From positions 124,001-188,000 of the forward strand of contig JBNKVM010000030.1 of assembly GCA_050299175.1 (NCBI GenBank): DNA of 64,000 bases, read 5' to 3'. Position numbers and translations under genes: made by a program. Origin of the DNA: JAPHTQ01 sp050299175. GTDB taxonomy: Bacteria > Pseudomonadota > Gammaproteobacteria > Thiohalomonadales > Thiohalomonadaceae. Positions 9,201 through 17,901 of the stretch are shown in pieces. The stretch's first letter is position 1; each line of letters starts with the position of its first letter. Under the pieces are notes generated by a model. The model did no database searches and was not told where the DNA came from. It saw nothing but the letters and a program-made list of their open reading frames with translations.

Positions 9201-12049
9201 TCCAGTTGTGGCTCTTCGCCTGGAGCTTCCAGTTCCAGCTCTTCTGCCTCAACCGACTCCAGTGATAGCTCTTCTTCAGCTTCAATACTCTCTTCAATAG
9301 CAGCCAGCCCGACTTCCGGCTGTGCATTAGCGAATTCTTCCAGATGCTGTACCCCGGCAAAGGCATTTTTCGCCAATTCCAGTATCGGTTTTACCGGGGG
9401 CGCTTCGGTATGCTCGCCAGCAAGCAGACAGGCTAAAATTTTACGGACATATTGCTCGGCGGCTTCCAGCGCTGCGATTCCGTCCTCATCAACATTCTGC
9501 TGATTGGCCTGCAGTGTCTTGCCATATTTTTCCAGCAACTCACACACCTCGGCAGTATCCATAACACCCGCCATGCGCGAACTGCCCTTAAGCGTATGCA
9601 ATGCGCGCAGTAACGGTTCGGATGGTTTGTGAGTACCACCGCTACGCCACTCATCAATGTAGTCGGTAATCGCCTGCAGGTGCCCTTCCGCCTCTTTGGA
9701 ATAAACCTCCAGCAGAGCAGGTTCCATTTGCGGCAACTCGGAAACAACTGCAGCGGGAGGCGGCGGCGGCGGAGCAGCAGATTCGGCAGAACCGGGTTCC
9801 GCCAATGCAGCGGCCATTTCACGCAACATTTCGATATCGCTTTGCGGTTCGATACCGCTGCGGAATTGCTCAATCAATTCCGGCAGTGCCTCGGCACCCT
9901 GCTGCAGCAGATCGAACATGGCGGCACTATGGTTAACCGTACCGTCGATCACTCTGTTGAGCATGTTTTCATAGGCCCAGGCGAACTCACCCAGGTTGAG
10001 TGCGCCAACCAGGCGTCCGCTTCCCTTCAGGGTATGGAACGAACGGCGCAAATTTTTCAGCGTTTCCTCATCGGCTGGGTTTTCCATCCATGCAGGGAGC
10101 AACTGACGGATATTTTCCAGTTCCTCCTGCGCCTCTTCGATGAAGATTTCGAGAATCTCCTCATCCACCTCACCGCCGGTCGTCGCATCAACCGCAGATG
10201 GTGGAGTCGGCGCAGATGGCGCTTTGGTAGCGAGCTCCTCTGCTTGGTCAAAATCAAGAGCACTCAACTCATCCTGCGCCGCAGAATCAGTATTCTCGAC
10301 AACTTCAATACCACCTAGCTCCGGCGTATCTTCATGCTCTTCACTGGCAACAGCATCCGTTACCGTACCGATGGGATAGCCGAGCAGAGCCACTGCGCTT
10401 TCCGCCACATCCAGCACTGAACTTGGGTGGACACGACTGTTAACGAACGCTTCCAGATAATACTCGACACTCATAATCGCATCGGCCAGCGCATCCAGCT
10501 TTTCCTGTACTGGAACACCATCCTTACCGATTAATTCGTTCTCGATAAACGCGCGGGTAGACAGCAACACCTGAGCCACCCGTTTATAGGAGAGCATGGT
10601 GAGACTGCCAACAATCAGGTGCAGCATCTGCGGCAGATGTTTGAGCAGCCCTTTATCCTGAGGATTATCGAGATAGGCGTTAATCGCCTCACGCACACGA
10701 ACCAGATCGTCTTTCGACTCTTTCATCACCTGACGGGTGACTCGCTGGTGCTCGGCTTCCGCTTCAGGCGTGCTGGATTCACCTTCCACCTGGTCGTCAG
10801 CATCTGCCTTGACCACCGGCATAGAGGTGCCCCAGTCACCGAGCGCCGACTCAACCGCGAGAATAGCCCCTGCGATACCCATCAAGGTATCGTCACTGGC
10901 TTCTATTTCACCGGCCAGCAACTGGCGAATTGTTTCCAACTGTTTGCGCAATGACTCACGTAGTAAATCCTGTTGCAGCAGACTCAGTGTTTCACCGATA
11001 CGCTCCACACTTTCTGCCAGCGGCTCCAGACTCTGCATATTGCTGCGGTCGCTACGCACAAAGACATCGAAGGCGTCCTTGACCTGACTAAGCTCTTCCA
11101 TAATGTCCGCGGCAACGGTACGTTTTAGCTCAGCATTCAGGCCACCAACATCTGACTCACTGCCGGGGATGAAACGATCGAGATCAAAGGCCAGACGCAC
11201 CTGTGCCACACGCCTGCCGTTGGAGCCAGAGTGGGCCAACAGATAAAGCATTTTTCGTAGCAACGCCTCTGCTACGTCTTCATCCAGACCAGCCTCGCCG
11301 TCAGCAGCGACTCGCTTTACCTGTTGCTCCAGTTTTCCCAGTAAAGGTTTACTTTCCTTGTCGAGGGGAATGCTCTTTTCGCCCAGCGCTTCGACAAAGG
11401 CACTGGCCACCCAGGTAAGACGACGCCACGCATCACCTTCAGCAATGTCGTACAGCTTGCTGACGGCCTTTTCCAGGATACCGAGATAACCACCGGGAAC
11501 TCCAATCGCTTTCAGTATTTTGACCAGCGAACTCATGAAGAAACGGTGCAACCTGTTGGCAGCGTAGACACTGTCAACGCCCGTGGGCGGTTCCATCAGT
11601 CGCGGCGGTGGGGTAATAGAAAGATTGGGGTGGAAAAATTCGGCGCTGTTCAGTTCCGTGTCACCACGGTGCTGACGCAATTCATTAAGAACCGGCAGAA
11701 GAATCGCCGGATTGTCTGCCTTGCCAGCAAGCAGGCTCTCCAGGTAATCAGGCAATTGCAGAATCGCCCGCATCAACATTTCGTAGCTTTGTTCGTCGCT
11801 ATCACCACCTTTCAGCGACTCGGCAAAGATCTCCATTTCGCCCGCGAACATGGCCGCACCGTAGAGCTCGACCATCTGCAGGGTACCGTAGACCTGATGG
11901 ATATGTTCGACACAGGATTGTATATGCGAGTCGTCCTGCGGATCGTCGACAAAAGCCTCAAGCTCGCTACGCGCTTGCTTGAGCGTCTCGTCGATCTCAC
12001 CCTTTATCCAGGCAAGTGTGCTGATATCAAACTGATCGGCAATCTGCAT
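6257..12049 (-). CDS. chpA: Hybrid CheA-type histidine kinase of the Pil-Chp pilus chemosensory system
   Basis: A 1930-residue cytoplasmic kinase (PilL/ChpA). In order: an N-terminal helical region of degenerate phosphotransfer-like domains; three intact HPt domains with HTLKG at about residues 670, 818 and 1043; acidic linkers between them; a further degenerate helical unit (about 1180-1240); a CheA dimerisation region (RIQHEMVRVRSDLLDNLVNYAGE, near 1326); the HATPase with HMIRNSIAHGIED and GRGVGMDVV (about 1515-1620); a CheW domain (about 1660-1790); and a C-terminal receiver with DDSITVRK and phosphorylatable LDIEMPRMDG. It signals through PilG and PilH to control pilus extension and retraction and, in Pseudomonas, cAMP levels. 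Fewer HPt domains look functional than the six reported for P. aeruginosa ChpA. Confidence 0.96.
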   Translation of the reverse strand: MQIADQFDISTLAWIKGEIDETLKQARSELEAFVDDPQDDSHIQSCVEHIHQVYGTLQMVELYGAAMFAGEMEIFAESLKGGDSDEQSYEMLMRAILQLPDYLESLLAGKADNPAILLPVLNELRQHRGDTELNSAEFFHPNLSITPPPRLMEPPTGVDSVYAANRLHRFFMSSLVKILKAIGVPGGYLGILEKAVSKLYDIAEGDAWRRLTWVASAFVEALGEKSIPLDKESKPLLGKLEQQVKRVAADGEAGLDEDVAEALLRKMLYLLAHSGSNGRRVAQVRLAFDLDRFIPGSESDVGGLNAELKRTVAADIMEELSQVKDAFDVFVRSDRSNMQSLEPLAESVERIGETLSLLQQDLLRESLRKQLETIRQLLAGEIEASDDTLMGIAGAILAVESALGDWGTSMPVVKADADDQVEGESSTPEAEAEHQRVTRQVMKESKDDLVRVREAINAYLDNPQDKGLLKHLPQMLHLIVGSLTMLSYKRVAQVLLSTRAFIENELIGKDGVPVQEKLDALADAIMSVEYYLEAFVNSRVHPSSVLDVAESAVALLGYPIGTVTDAVASEEHEDTPELGGIEVVENTDSAAQDELSALDFDQAEELATKAPSAPTPPSAVDATTGGEVDEEILEIFIEEAQEELENIRQLLPAWMENPADEETLKNLRRSFHTLKGSGRLVGALNLGEFAWAYENMLNRVIDGTVNHSAAMFDLLQQGAEALPELIEQFRSGIEPQSDIEMLREMAAALAEPGSAESAAPPPPPPAAVVSELPQMEPALLEVYSKEAEGHLQAITDYIDEWRSGGTHKPSEPLLRALHTLKGSSRMAGVMDTAEVCELLEKYGKTLQANQQNVDEDGIAALEAAEQYVRKILACLLAGEHTEAPPVKPILELAKNAFAGVQHLEEFANAQPEVGLAAIEESIEAEEELSLESVEAEELELEAPGEEPQLEAMPEVEEHPAAPTDEAITLDSLEGIDLGDWQLDEAFAPKETPKAETVEEEYDPELLEIFLEEGSDILDSSEETLQAWVENPDDQGLVESLQRQLHTLKGGARMAGILPIGDLSHSLESTFEAVVDGQLQRTPEMMDLLQLSHDRLVTMLDQVRKHQTVTPADDLIEKVAVLSQDGVTDVDSSALEVEIDESTTEEQAVGVAADSGIDSALELAITEVELSHGNWLRDIDDRAAFDELYRSAMALVTLCNETPPEELMSVAGTLERLLASIMDGHVPASKQASDIINRVLELMRRMALQHHQGLAIDDDGSLIMEVDELITRSLAEETLEAGDIAATEEATSSALAAEQESVEDEVKWKRVTVAEEGADKRQAPRIQHEMVRVRSDLLDNLVNYAGEVSIYRSRVEQQIGSFRSNIGEMDRTVERLHDQVRQFEIENEAQIESRREEAMKTQEDFDPLELDRFTHMQQLSRSMSESLNDLLSIEDMLTGLVRESETLLLQQSRVNTELQENLMHTRMVPLVDNAPRLRRIVRQTASELGKRVSLKFEGADVEMDRNVVERMMAPLEHMIRNSIAHGIEDAKGRKKADKPEEGNITIALAREGSEIVIQVSDDGAGIDADAVRKKAVARGMMAEDAVLTDKEVLRFILESGFSTAQSLSQIAGRGVGMDVVNSEIKQLGGVLEIDSTPGKGAVFTMRIPLTLSVSRALLVHVGEDTYAVPLLSVSGIERMETGELERLLTSDEPTLTWVGEEYDLMHLTNVLGIGQGIINKELPRQPLLMARSGQHRIAFAVDHLLGSREIVIKSLGTQLSALQDIAGATILADGSVALIIDMPSLIRRGVAHKSRGAAVTVAEVATETKEPLIMVVDDSITVRKVTERLLKRHNMRCVAARDGVDALAMLEEYIPDVMLLDIEMPRMDGFELATHMRNSDRFRDIPIIMITSRTGDKHRQRAMDIGVNRYMGKPYTEVDLLENIESLTGKS

Positions 12050-12149
12050 ATCAAATGCGCCTTTCGTCCTTCAGCATTCCTGCGACATCGCTGTATCGAC
12101 CTGCCGGATACGCTTCCATCGTTAGCAACATAGTATTCCGTACAACCAG

Positions 12150-14246
12150 TTAGCCGGGCAGTTTGAAACCGGATACAGAAAGCTTCAGCTCATTGGCAAG
12201 TTCCGCCAGGTTACCGATGGATGAAGCGGTCTGTTTGGTACCCTCCGATGTCTGTGTGGTGATCTCCTGGATAACGTTCATGGTGTCGGAGATGCTGGCT
12301 GCCGCCGTTGCCTGCTGGCGGGTAGCGTTGGTGATGCTCTGTACCAGTTCCGCCAGGTTAGCCGCCACGTGCTCGATCTCACCCAGCGCAGAACCCGCGT
12401 CCTCGGCCAGACGTGCCCCAGCAACTACCCCGGAAGTACTTTGTTCCATCGAGATAACTGCCTCGTTAGTATCGGTCTGGATGGTTTTTACCAGTGCTTC
12501 AATCTGCTTGGTCGCGTCGGAAGAACGTTCCGCCAGACGGGTTACCTCGTCCGCAACCACCGCGAACCCGCGACCTGCTTCACCGGCCATCGCAGCCTGA
12601 ATGGAGGCGTTCAACGCCAGTACGTTGGTTTGCTCGGCGATGTCGTTAATCAACTCAACGATGTCACCGATCTCCTGGGAGGATTCACCCAGTCGTTTAA
12701 TACGTTTGGAGGTTTGCTGAATTTGCTGGCGGATGACATCCATACCGTTGATGGTTTTCTGTACCGCCTCGGCACCCTTCTTCGCAATGCCTACCGAGCG
12801 CTCGGATTCCTCCGCCAGCTGGTCCGCGTTGCGCGATACCCCTTCGATGGAGTTCGCCATTTCGTTCACCGCGGTACTAGCTGAAGATATCTGCTCTGCC
12901 TGGTGGTTACTCGCCTCGGCCAGATGATTCGCCGTGGCCTGGGTTTTCTCCGCCGCCGAGGTTACCTGACTGGCGGTATCGTTAATCGCCGCGACCAGGC
13001 TACGCAACGCGTCGATGGTAAAGTTCATGGAGTCGGCGATAGCGCCGGTGATGTCCTCGGTTACCGTCGCGTTCACGGTAAGGTCACCGTCAGCCAGGTC
13101 ACCCATTTCATCAAGCAAACGCATGATCGCCTGCTGACTACGGCGGTTCTGCTCTTCCGTCGCCAGACGCTGTGCCTCGATGCTGGCAAGACGTCGCTCA
13201 CCCTCGCCCCGCAGCGTGAAACCAAGACCGAGCAACAGGCCAACTGACGCCAGGGCAAAGAGGTTGCCGAGCACGGAGGTGAACCAGCGCCCTTCGATTT
13301 CACGTTGATAGGACACCTCATATTCGGTCAGGGCATTGAGCAGGCCGTCGGAATCGTCCAGTACCCGCTGCACTGCCTCGGACACCTGGAACATCTCCGG
13401 GCTGCGTTCAAGAATGCCGCTCACCTGCTTGCCGATCATGTCGAACAGATCGCTGGCCTCGGCGATACGCCCCAGAACCTGCTTGTCGTAGACACGGTCG
13501 ATCTTGAGCGTCTTGTCGCCATTGAGGAAACCGCGCAGAACACGACCATAGAGAGCCGCATCACGACCGAAGCGGTCAGCCGCGGTTACCGCACCTTCAC
13601 CACCCTCGAGCACCCGGTTTACGTTGTTGATGATACGCTGGCTGAGCATCAATTGACGGCTGGCAATGTAGACCTGATCCGCCTTGGAACCCTTCTGCGC
13701 CATCAGGGTTGCCACCTCATCGGTCAATGCCAGCAGTTGCGGAGAGTTTTCGTTAATCAGGCGAACAATTTCACGCAGTGTAATAACCACGTCACGCGCA
13801 TTGACGATAATAGTGACGTTGTCGTTGTAGTGCTTCCAATGTCGCACCACGATAGAGAGCTGTTCCAGCACCTCATTATTTGCCGAGGGAGGCATCCCGG
13901 TGTCCGGGTTACCGGCCCGCAACAGACGCAGGTTGTGGTCGAACTCGTCTCGGTATTTCTTCAGTTGGTCGAAGGTCGCCGGCTGTCCACGGTTCGCCTG
14001 ACCGGCAAATTTCGATATTCGCTGCGACAGTACCCGCTGCTCACCCACCAGACCGAGATACTCTTTGTCGTAACCGGCCTGGATGGCAACCATGGCATAG
14101 ATGATGAAGGTCATCACCATGGCACTCAGTAGCAGGAAGATCACCACACCCAGCCATCTGCTGCCTTCACCCGAAGGGGCTGCGCCCTTGCCTTTGGCTG
14201 CGCCCTTTGCAGGTGCGCCTTTCGCTGAGACTAACGGTAACTTCAT
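12150..14246 (-). CDS. pilJ: PilJ methyl-accepting chemotaxis protein for type IV pili
   Basis: The 698-residue receptor of the Pil-Chp system. An Ala/Gly/Lys-rich cytoplasmic tail precedes a first membrane helix (about 30-54). A periplasmic PilJ-type helical sensor follows, with paired repeats containing GLVGEQRVLSQRISKFA and ASRQLMLSQRIINNV. A second helix (about 325-346) leads to HAMP and coiled coil. The cytoplasmic tip has the conserved MCP hairpin (DIAEQTNVLALNASIQAAMAGEAGRGFAVVADEV). It lies between pilI and chpA. No methyltransferase gene (pilK) lies in the expected place after it, so any methylation would need an enzyme coded elsewhere. Confidence 0.96.
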   Translation of the reverse strand: MKLPLVSAKGAPAKGAAKGKGAAPSGEGSRWLGVVIFLLLSAMVMTFIIYAMVAIQAGYDKEYLGLVGEQRVLSQRISKFAGQANRGQPATFDQLKKYRDEFDHNLRLLRAGNPDTGMPPSANNEVLEQLSIVVRHWKHYNDNVTIIVNARDVVITLREIVRLINENSPQLLALTDEVATLMAQKGSKADQVYIASRQLMLSQRIINNVNRVLEGGEGAVTAADRFGRDAALYGRVLRGFLNGDKTLKIDRVYDKQVLGRIAEASDLFDMIGKQVSGILERSPEMFQVSEAVQRVLDDSDGLLNALTEYEVSYQREIEGRWFTSVLGNLFALASVGLLLGLGFTLRGEGERRLASIEAQRLATEEQNRRSQQAIMRLLDEMGDLADGDLTVNATVTEDITGAIADSMNFTIDALRSLVAAINDTASQVTSAAEKTQATANHLAEASNHQAEQISSASTAVNEMANSIEGVSRNADQLAEESERSVGIAKKGAEAVQKTINGMDVIRQQIQQTSKRIKRLGESSQEIGDIVELINDIAEQTNVLALNASIQAAMAGEAGRGFAVVADEVTRLAERSSDATKQIEALVKTIQTDTNEAVISMEQSTSGVVAGARLAEDAGSALGEIEHVAANLAELVQSITNATRQQATAAASISDTMNVIQEITTQTSEGTKQTASSIGNLAELANELKLSVSGFKLPG

Positions 14247-14316
14247 CTTCTCGTCTCCTGACTCAATTCCCTACTCATTCTGAAAATGGATAACCACCCA
14301 ATGCCATCACACTGGC

Positions 14317-14862
14317 TCAGGCAGCTACCTGCATAAATTCCGGTCTGTCCACCAGTTGGTGGATATCAAACACACCCCATACTTCACCGCGCTGACGCAA
14401 CGAGCCGGTCAAAAACGGCTGGATCGATTTATCCAGCGGGGCCACATCTTCGCTGAACTCTTCTTCAAGGAAGTGGCGCATACCGAATACTTCGTCGACC
14501 ATCAGCCCGGCAGAAATCCCCTGATGCTCCATCACCAACACCCGACTTTTACGAGTCATTTTGCTGACCTTGCCGAAGACAAAACCCGGCAGATCGAGGA
14601 TAGGAAGCAGGTTGCCGCGCACGTTGGCAATTCCCCTGACCCAATCTTTGGCGCCGGGGATACGGCTAATGCTGGCGATCGTCAGTATCTCCCCCACCTG
14701 CTCCATCGGAGCCAGCACGGTAAACTCTCCCAACTTGAAGGCGATACCATCCCAGGTGGACTTAATCTCTAGCTGTTGCGGCAGGTTGTGCGCATACGCC
14801 TTACTACGCTGATCCAGTTGGTATAGGATCAGGATCGGCGGTTGCTTGTTCTCACTGCTCAC
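14317..14862 (-). CDS. pilI: PilI, CheW-like adaptor
   Basis: A 181-residue CheW-domain protein expected to couple PilJ to ChpA. Visible CheW elements include FKLGEFTVLAPMEQVGEIL, the loop WVRGIANVRGNLLPILDLPGFV, and LMVDEVFGMRHFLEEEF. It starts with GTG (14862), preceded by GGGGA about ten bases upstream. It is third in the pilG-H-I-J-chpA-chpC operon, the order seen in Pseudomonas. Confidence 0.94.
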   Translation of the reverse strand: MSSENKQPPILILYQLDQRSKAYAHNLPQQLEIKSTWDGIAFKLGEFTVLAPMEQVGEILTIASISRIPGAKDWVRGIANVRGNLLPILDLPGFVFGKVSKMTRKSRVLVMEHQGISAGLMVDEVFGMRHFLEEEFSEDVAPLDKSIQPFLTGSLRQRGEVWGVFDIHQLVDRPEFMQVAA

Positions 14863-14884
14863 GTCTTTTCAATCCCCGATTAAG

Positions 14885-15244
14885 TCAGAGAAGAGCGTTA
14901 ATTTTTTCAATCAGCGTTGCTTCATCGATCGGCTTGGTTACATAGTCCTTTGCACCCTGCCGCAATCCCCACACCCGATCGGTCTCCTGATCCTTGGTGG
15001 TGACGATAACAATCGGGATAGCAGCAGTTTCAGGATCCTTGGTCAGCTGACGCGTGGCCTGAAAACCGTTCATACCCGGCATGTCCACATCCATCAGGAT
15101 GAGATCGGGCTTTGCCGACTTGGCCTGGGCGATACCCTCTTCGCCATTCGACGCAGTAAGTACCGTGTGTCCCCCTTTTTCCAGCATGGAAGAAAGGACA
15201 TGCACCTCGGTCGGCGAATCATCCACAATCAAGACTTGCGCCAT
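14885..15244 (-). CDS. pilH: PilH, CheY-like response regulator
   Basis: A stand-alone receiver of 119 residues. It has the acidic pocket VDDSPTE near the N-terminus, the phosphoacceptor DLILMDVDMPGMNG (Asp about 52), the switch Thr in IPIVIVTTKDQETD, and conserved Lys in DYVTKPI. In the Pil-Chp system PilH is thought to act with the PilT retraction motor or as a phosphate sink that balances PilG. Its ATG has an AGGAGATTT ribosome site. It lies 22 bases before pilI. Confidence 0.94.
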   Translation of the reverse strand: MAQVLIVDDSPTEVHVLSSMLEKGGHTVLTASNGEEGIAQAKSAKPDLILMDVDMPGMNGFQATRQLTKDPETAAIPIVIVTTKDQETDRVWGLRQGAKDYVTKPIDEATLIEKINALL

Positions 15245-15320
15245 TTTTAAATCTCCTGCGAATCTTTTCGTTAACGTTCAGGGATGGTGTCTCCCCTTTG
15301 ATCTACACTCTGCCTGCAGC

Positions 15321-15725
15321 TCAGGATGCGTTACGCTGGGTGTGCTGCTCAATCGCGTCCAGCAACTCCTCCTTGGTGAACGGCTTGGTCAGATACTGCT
15401 CGGAACCGACGATACGACCCCTGGCCCGATCGAACAGGCCATCCTTACTCGAAAGCATGATTACGGGAGTATTGCGGAACTTCTGGTTGTGCTTGATAAG
15501 TGCGCAGGTCTGGTAACCATCCAGCCGCGGCATCATGATGTCCACAAAGATAATATCGGGCTTGGTGTCGGCAATTTTTGCCAACGCCTCATAACCATCA
15601 TTGGCAGTAATCACATCGCAGCCCTCTTTCTTCAACAGGGTTTCTGCTGTCCGCCGAATGGTCTTGCTGTCGTCAATCACCATGACCTTGAGGCCTTGCA
15701 CGCCTGCTACCGCGTCGTTAGTCAC
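15321..15725 (-). CDS. pilG: PilG, CheY-like response regulator
   Basis: A stand-alone receiver of 134 residues, first gene of the Pil-Chp operon. VIDDSKTIRRTAETLL gives the acidic pocket, IIFVDIMMPRLDGYQ the phosphoacceptor, MLSSKDG and YLTKPF the switch and Lys. PilG is known to favour pilus extension through the PilB motor and, in Pseudomonas, to help activate the adenylate cyclase CyaB. The start is GTG at 15725, behind a purine-rich GAGGGCGGGGATTAC. A promoter and a 14-base inverted repeat lie directly upstream. Confidence 0.94.
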   Translation of the reverse strand: MTNDAVAGVQGLKVMVIDDSKTIRRTAETLLKKEGCDVITANDGYEALAKIADTKPDIIFVDIMMPRLDGYQTCALIKHNQKFRNTPVIMLSSKDGLFDRARGRIVGSEQYLTKPFTKEELLDAIEQHTQRNAS

Positions 15726-15745
15726 GTAATCCCCGCCCTCATCGT

Positions 15746-15759
15746 TTAACCACGGTTAA
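15746..15759. promoter_or_regulatory. Inverted repeat TTAACC-AC-GGTTAA upstream of pilG
   Basis: A perfect 6-bp inverted repeat with a 2-base centre lies 20 bases upstream of the pilG start, between the predicted -10 and the ribosome site. It could be an operator or a small leader hairpin. Confidence 0.4.
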
Positions 15760-15780
15760 CATCTACTCACTTACTAAAGC

Positions 15781-15808
15781 ATATAACTGCCAGCGATATT
15801 TAACACAA
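15781..15808 (-). promoter_or_regulatory. Probable promoter of the pil-chp operon
   Basis: On the minus strand, TTGTGT (15808-15803) and TTATAT (15786-15781) are 16 bases apart and lie about 55 bases ahead of the pilG start, in an AT-rich part of the 253-base divergent gap between pilG and gshB. Confidence 0.4.
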
Positions 15809-15907
15809 ACATTAACTTTAATCCATAACCTCATGGTAAATAAGGGACTATTCTTCAAGGATATTCCCTCATCGGTGTGTAGAACCGCCCTGAGCAAGAT
15901 CAATTTC

Positions 15908-15916
15908 TGCTAGAGT
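15908..15916 (+). promoter_or_regulatory. Possible gshB promoter (extended -10)
   Basis: TGC-TAGAGT is an extended -10 candidate about 63 bases before gshB. The -35 region is poor. The TGCTAnnnT form resembles other candidate promoters in this window (28372, 35813 and 52477). Confidence 0.3.
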
Positions 15917-15978
15917 ACCGCAGTTGACGGCCAAGCACAGCATTTGAGAACGGTATCACACTCTCGGGAACGACCACG

Positions 15979-16932
15979 ATGACAACTATCGGCGTGATTA
16001 TGGACCCCATCGGGTCGATTAAATACCACAAGGACAGCACCCTTGCCATGTTGCTGGCAGCCGCCCGTCGTGGCTGGTCGCTTTTCTACATGGAGATGGA
16101 CGACCTCTACCTGGAACAGGGCGAAGCCTGTGCCCGCATGCGCCCTTTGCAGGTCTTCGACGACGAGCAGCGTTGGTTCGAGCTGGGTGAGGTAACGGCA
16201 CAACCGCTGCATAAGCTGGATGCGATCCTGATGCGCAAGGATCCACCCTTCGACATGGAGTACATCTACGCCACCTATATCCTGGAACAGGCGGAAAGAG
16301 AGGGCACGTTGGTGGTCAACCATCCACGGAGTCTACGCGACGCCAACGAAAAGGTCTTCACCGCCCGTTTCCCTCAGTGCACACCGCCCACCCTGATCAG
16401 CCGCGATGCCGCACAGATCAGGAGCTTCATCAACACACATGGGGAGACCATCCTCAAACCATTGGAAGGAATGGGTGGCGCGTCCATCTTCAAAACCGCA
16501 CCCAACGATCCCAACACCAGCGTGATCATCGAAACCCTCACCGACCACGGTCACCGCTTTGCCATGGCACAGCGCTTCATCCCCGAGATCAGCGCCGGTG
16601 ATAAACGCATCCTGTTGGTCGATGGCACACCGGTTCCCTACGCCCTGGCACGCATTCCCGCCAAGGGAGAACTGCGTGGCAACCTTGCCGCCGGTGGCAG
16701 CGGTGTTGGCGTGGAACTAACTGAGCGGGATTACTGGATCTGCGAACAGGTCGCCGACACCCTGCGTGAGATGGGGTTACTCTTTGTCGGTCTTGATGTG
16801 ATCGGCGACTACCTCACCGAGATCAACGTCACCAGCCCCACCTGTATCCGCGAGCTGGATAAACAATATGGACTCGATATCGGCGGCCAACTGATGGACT
16901 CCATAGAACAAAAACTGACTACAAATGCCTAG
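15979..16932 (+). CDS. gshB: Glutathione synthetase
   Basis: Joins gamma-glutamylcysteine and glycine with ATP to make glutathione. The 317-residue ATP-grasp protein starts with MTTIGVIMDPIGSIKYHKDST, the classic GshB N-terminus. It has the substrate segment KDPPFDMEYIYATYILE, the grasp lysine in ILKPLEGMGGASIF and the metal-binding end EINVTSPTCIRELD. It is divergent from pilG, as in Pseudomonas, and overlaps the start of the ApbE gene by 8 bases, implying coupled translation. Confidence 0.97.
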   Translation: MTTIGVIMDPIGSIKYHKDSTLAMLLAAARRGWSLFYMEMDDLYLEQGEACARMRPLQVFDDEQRWFELGEVTAQPLHKLDAILMRKDPPFDMEYIYATYILEQAEREGTLVVNHPRSLRDANEKVFTARFPQCTPPTLISRDAAQIRSFINTHGETILKPLEGMGGASIFKTAPNDPNTSVIIETLTDHGHRFAMAQRFIPEISAGDKRILLVDGTPVPYALARIPAKGELRGNLAAGGSGVGVELTERDYWICEQVADTLREMGLLFVGLDVIGDYLTEINVTSPTCIRELDKQYGLDIGGQLMDSIEQKLTTNA

Positions 16933-17887
16933 ATTACTGTTCCCCCTTATCTTGCTGCTGCCCCTGTTCGGCTGCAGCGAAGAGCAAACTTTCACCAGCC
17001 AGAGCACCGCCTTCGATCAGCCACTGCGACTGGAAATGACCGGCGTGCCCGAAGCCCGTGCCCAGGCAGTGGCAGAGGAGCTCTTCGCCGATCTGCACTA
17101 TATCTCCGACGCCTCCCATCCCTGGAATGCCGGTTCACTGGGACGCACCAACCAGCTGCTCGCGATGGCGGCGGAGTTTTCCGCCAATCCCTCGGTACTG
17201 CCGTTGATCGCTGCCGCCAAACGGCTGGAACAGCAGAGCCACGGTTACTACGCCCCGGCCCTCGGTGGCCTGCAGCATCTCTGGGGCTTCCATAACGAAC
17301 TCCCCGACGGGCCGGTGCCAGAGAAAACGGCCATCGCCGAACTGCTCGCCGCCAAACCCAAAATGGGCGATGTAGAGGTCAGGGGTATCCTCATCGACAA
17401 CAGCAATCCCAGGGTACGCATAGACTTTGGTGCTATGGCCCGTGGTTATGGACTCGACGTTGCCCGACAGCGTCTGCAGGAATCGGGCATTCCCCATGCT
17501 CGCCTGGTCAACGACAACACCATTGCCGTAATTGGCGATGGCTGGAACGCTCAACTGGCGGATGGTCGTACGATTCCACTGCAGAGCGGTGAAGCGTTGG
17601 TTTCCCTGCAAAGGGACGAACATGCCTATACGGTAGATGGCAAAAGCTACCACCCCTATCTCGATCCACTCAGCGGCTATCCGTCGCTTGGCATCCGCAG
17701 TATCAGCGTATTGCACCACAGCGCCGCCGATGCGGGCGCCTTTGCCCAGGCACTGCTGTGCGGCGGCAAGGGGAAACTTGCCGAGCTGTTAAAGGTCATA
17801 CCCGTTGACTATGCGCTGATTGTCACCGATGACGGACAGGCCATTCTCAGCGATGGCCTGAAACGTCGACTCGACACAGTGCAGTAA
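16925..17887 (+). CDS. apbE: ApbE-family FAD:protein FMN transferase, lipoprotein
   Basis: Likely attaches FMN to Thr residues of exported flavoproteins such as Rnf or Nqr subunits. The N-terminus is a lipoprotein signal ending LLPLFGC (Cys17), so the enzyme should be membrane-anchored in the periplasm. ApbE signatures are VRIDFGAMARGYGLDVARQ (about 160-178), a weak GGN-like VNDNTIAVIGDGW, HPYLDPLSGYP (replacing the common HIIDPRTG) and SAADAGAFAQALL. At 320 residues it is slightly short for the family, and the usual N-terminal MGT region is hard to see. It overlaps gshB. The Pseudomonas gene order lacks it, so it is an insertion into an otherwise conserved block. Confidence 0.85.
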   Translation: MPRLLFPLILLLPLFGCSEEQTFTSQSTAFDQPLRLEMTGVPEARAQAVAEELFADLHYISDASHPWNAGSLGRTNQLLAMAAEFSANPSVLPLIAAAKRLEQQSHGYYAPALGGLQHLWGFHNELPDGPVPEKTAIAELLAAKPKMGDVEVRGILIDNSNPRVRIDFGAMARGYGLDVARQRLQESGIPHARLVNDNTIAVIGDGWNAQLADGRTIPLQSGEALVSLQRDEHAYTVDGKSYHPYLDPLSGYPSLGIRSISVLHHSAADAGAFAQALLCGGKGKLAELLKVIPVDYALIVTDDGQAILSDGLKRRLDTVQ

Positions 17888-17901
17888 CCATTCATCATCG
17901 T

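Noticed and set aside
7059..11087. Several long plus-strand ORFs (for example 7059-7919, 9003-9503, 9629-10318) across chpA
   Set aside because: All are antisense to ChpA and Ser/Arg-rich from reversed Glu/Leu/Ala codons; no independent support.
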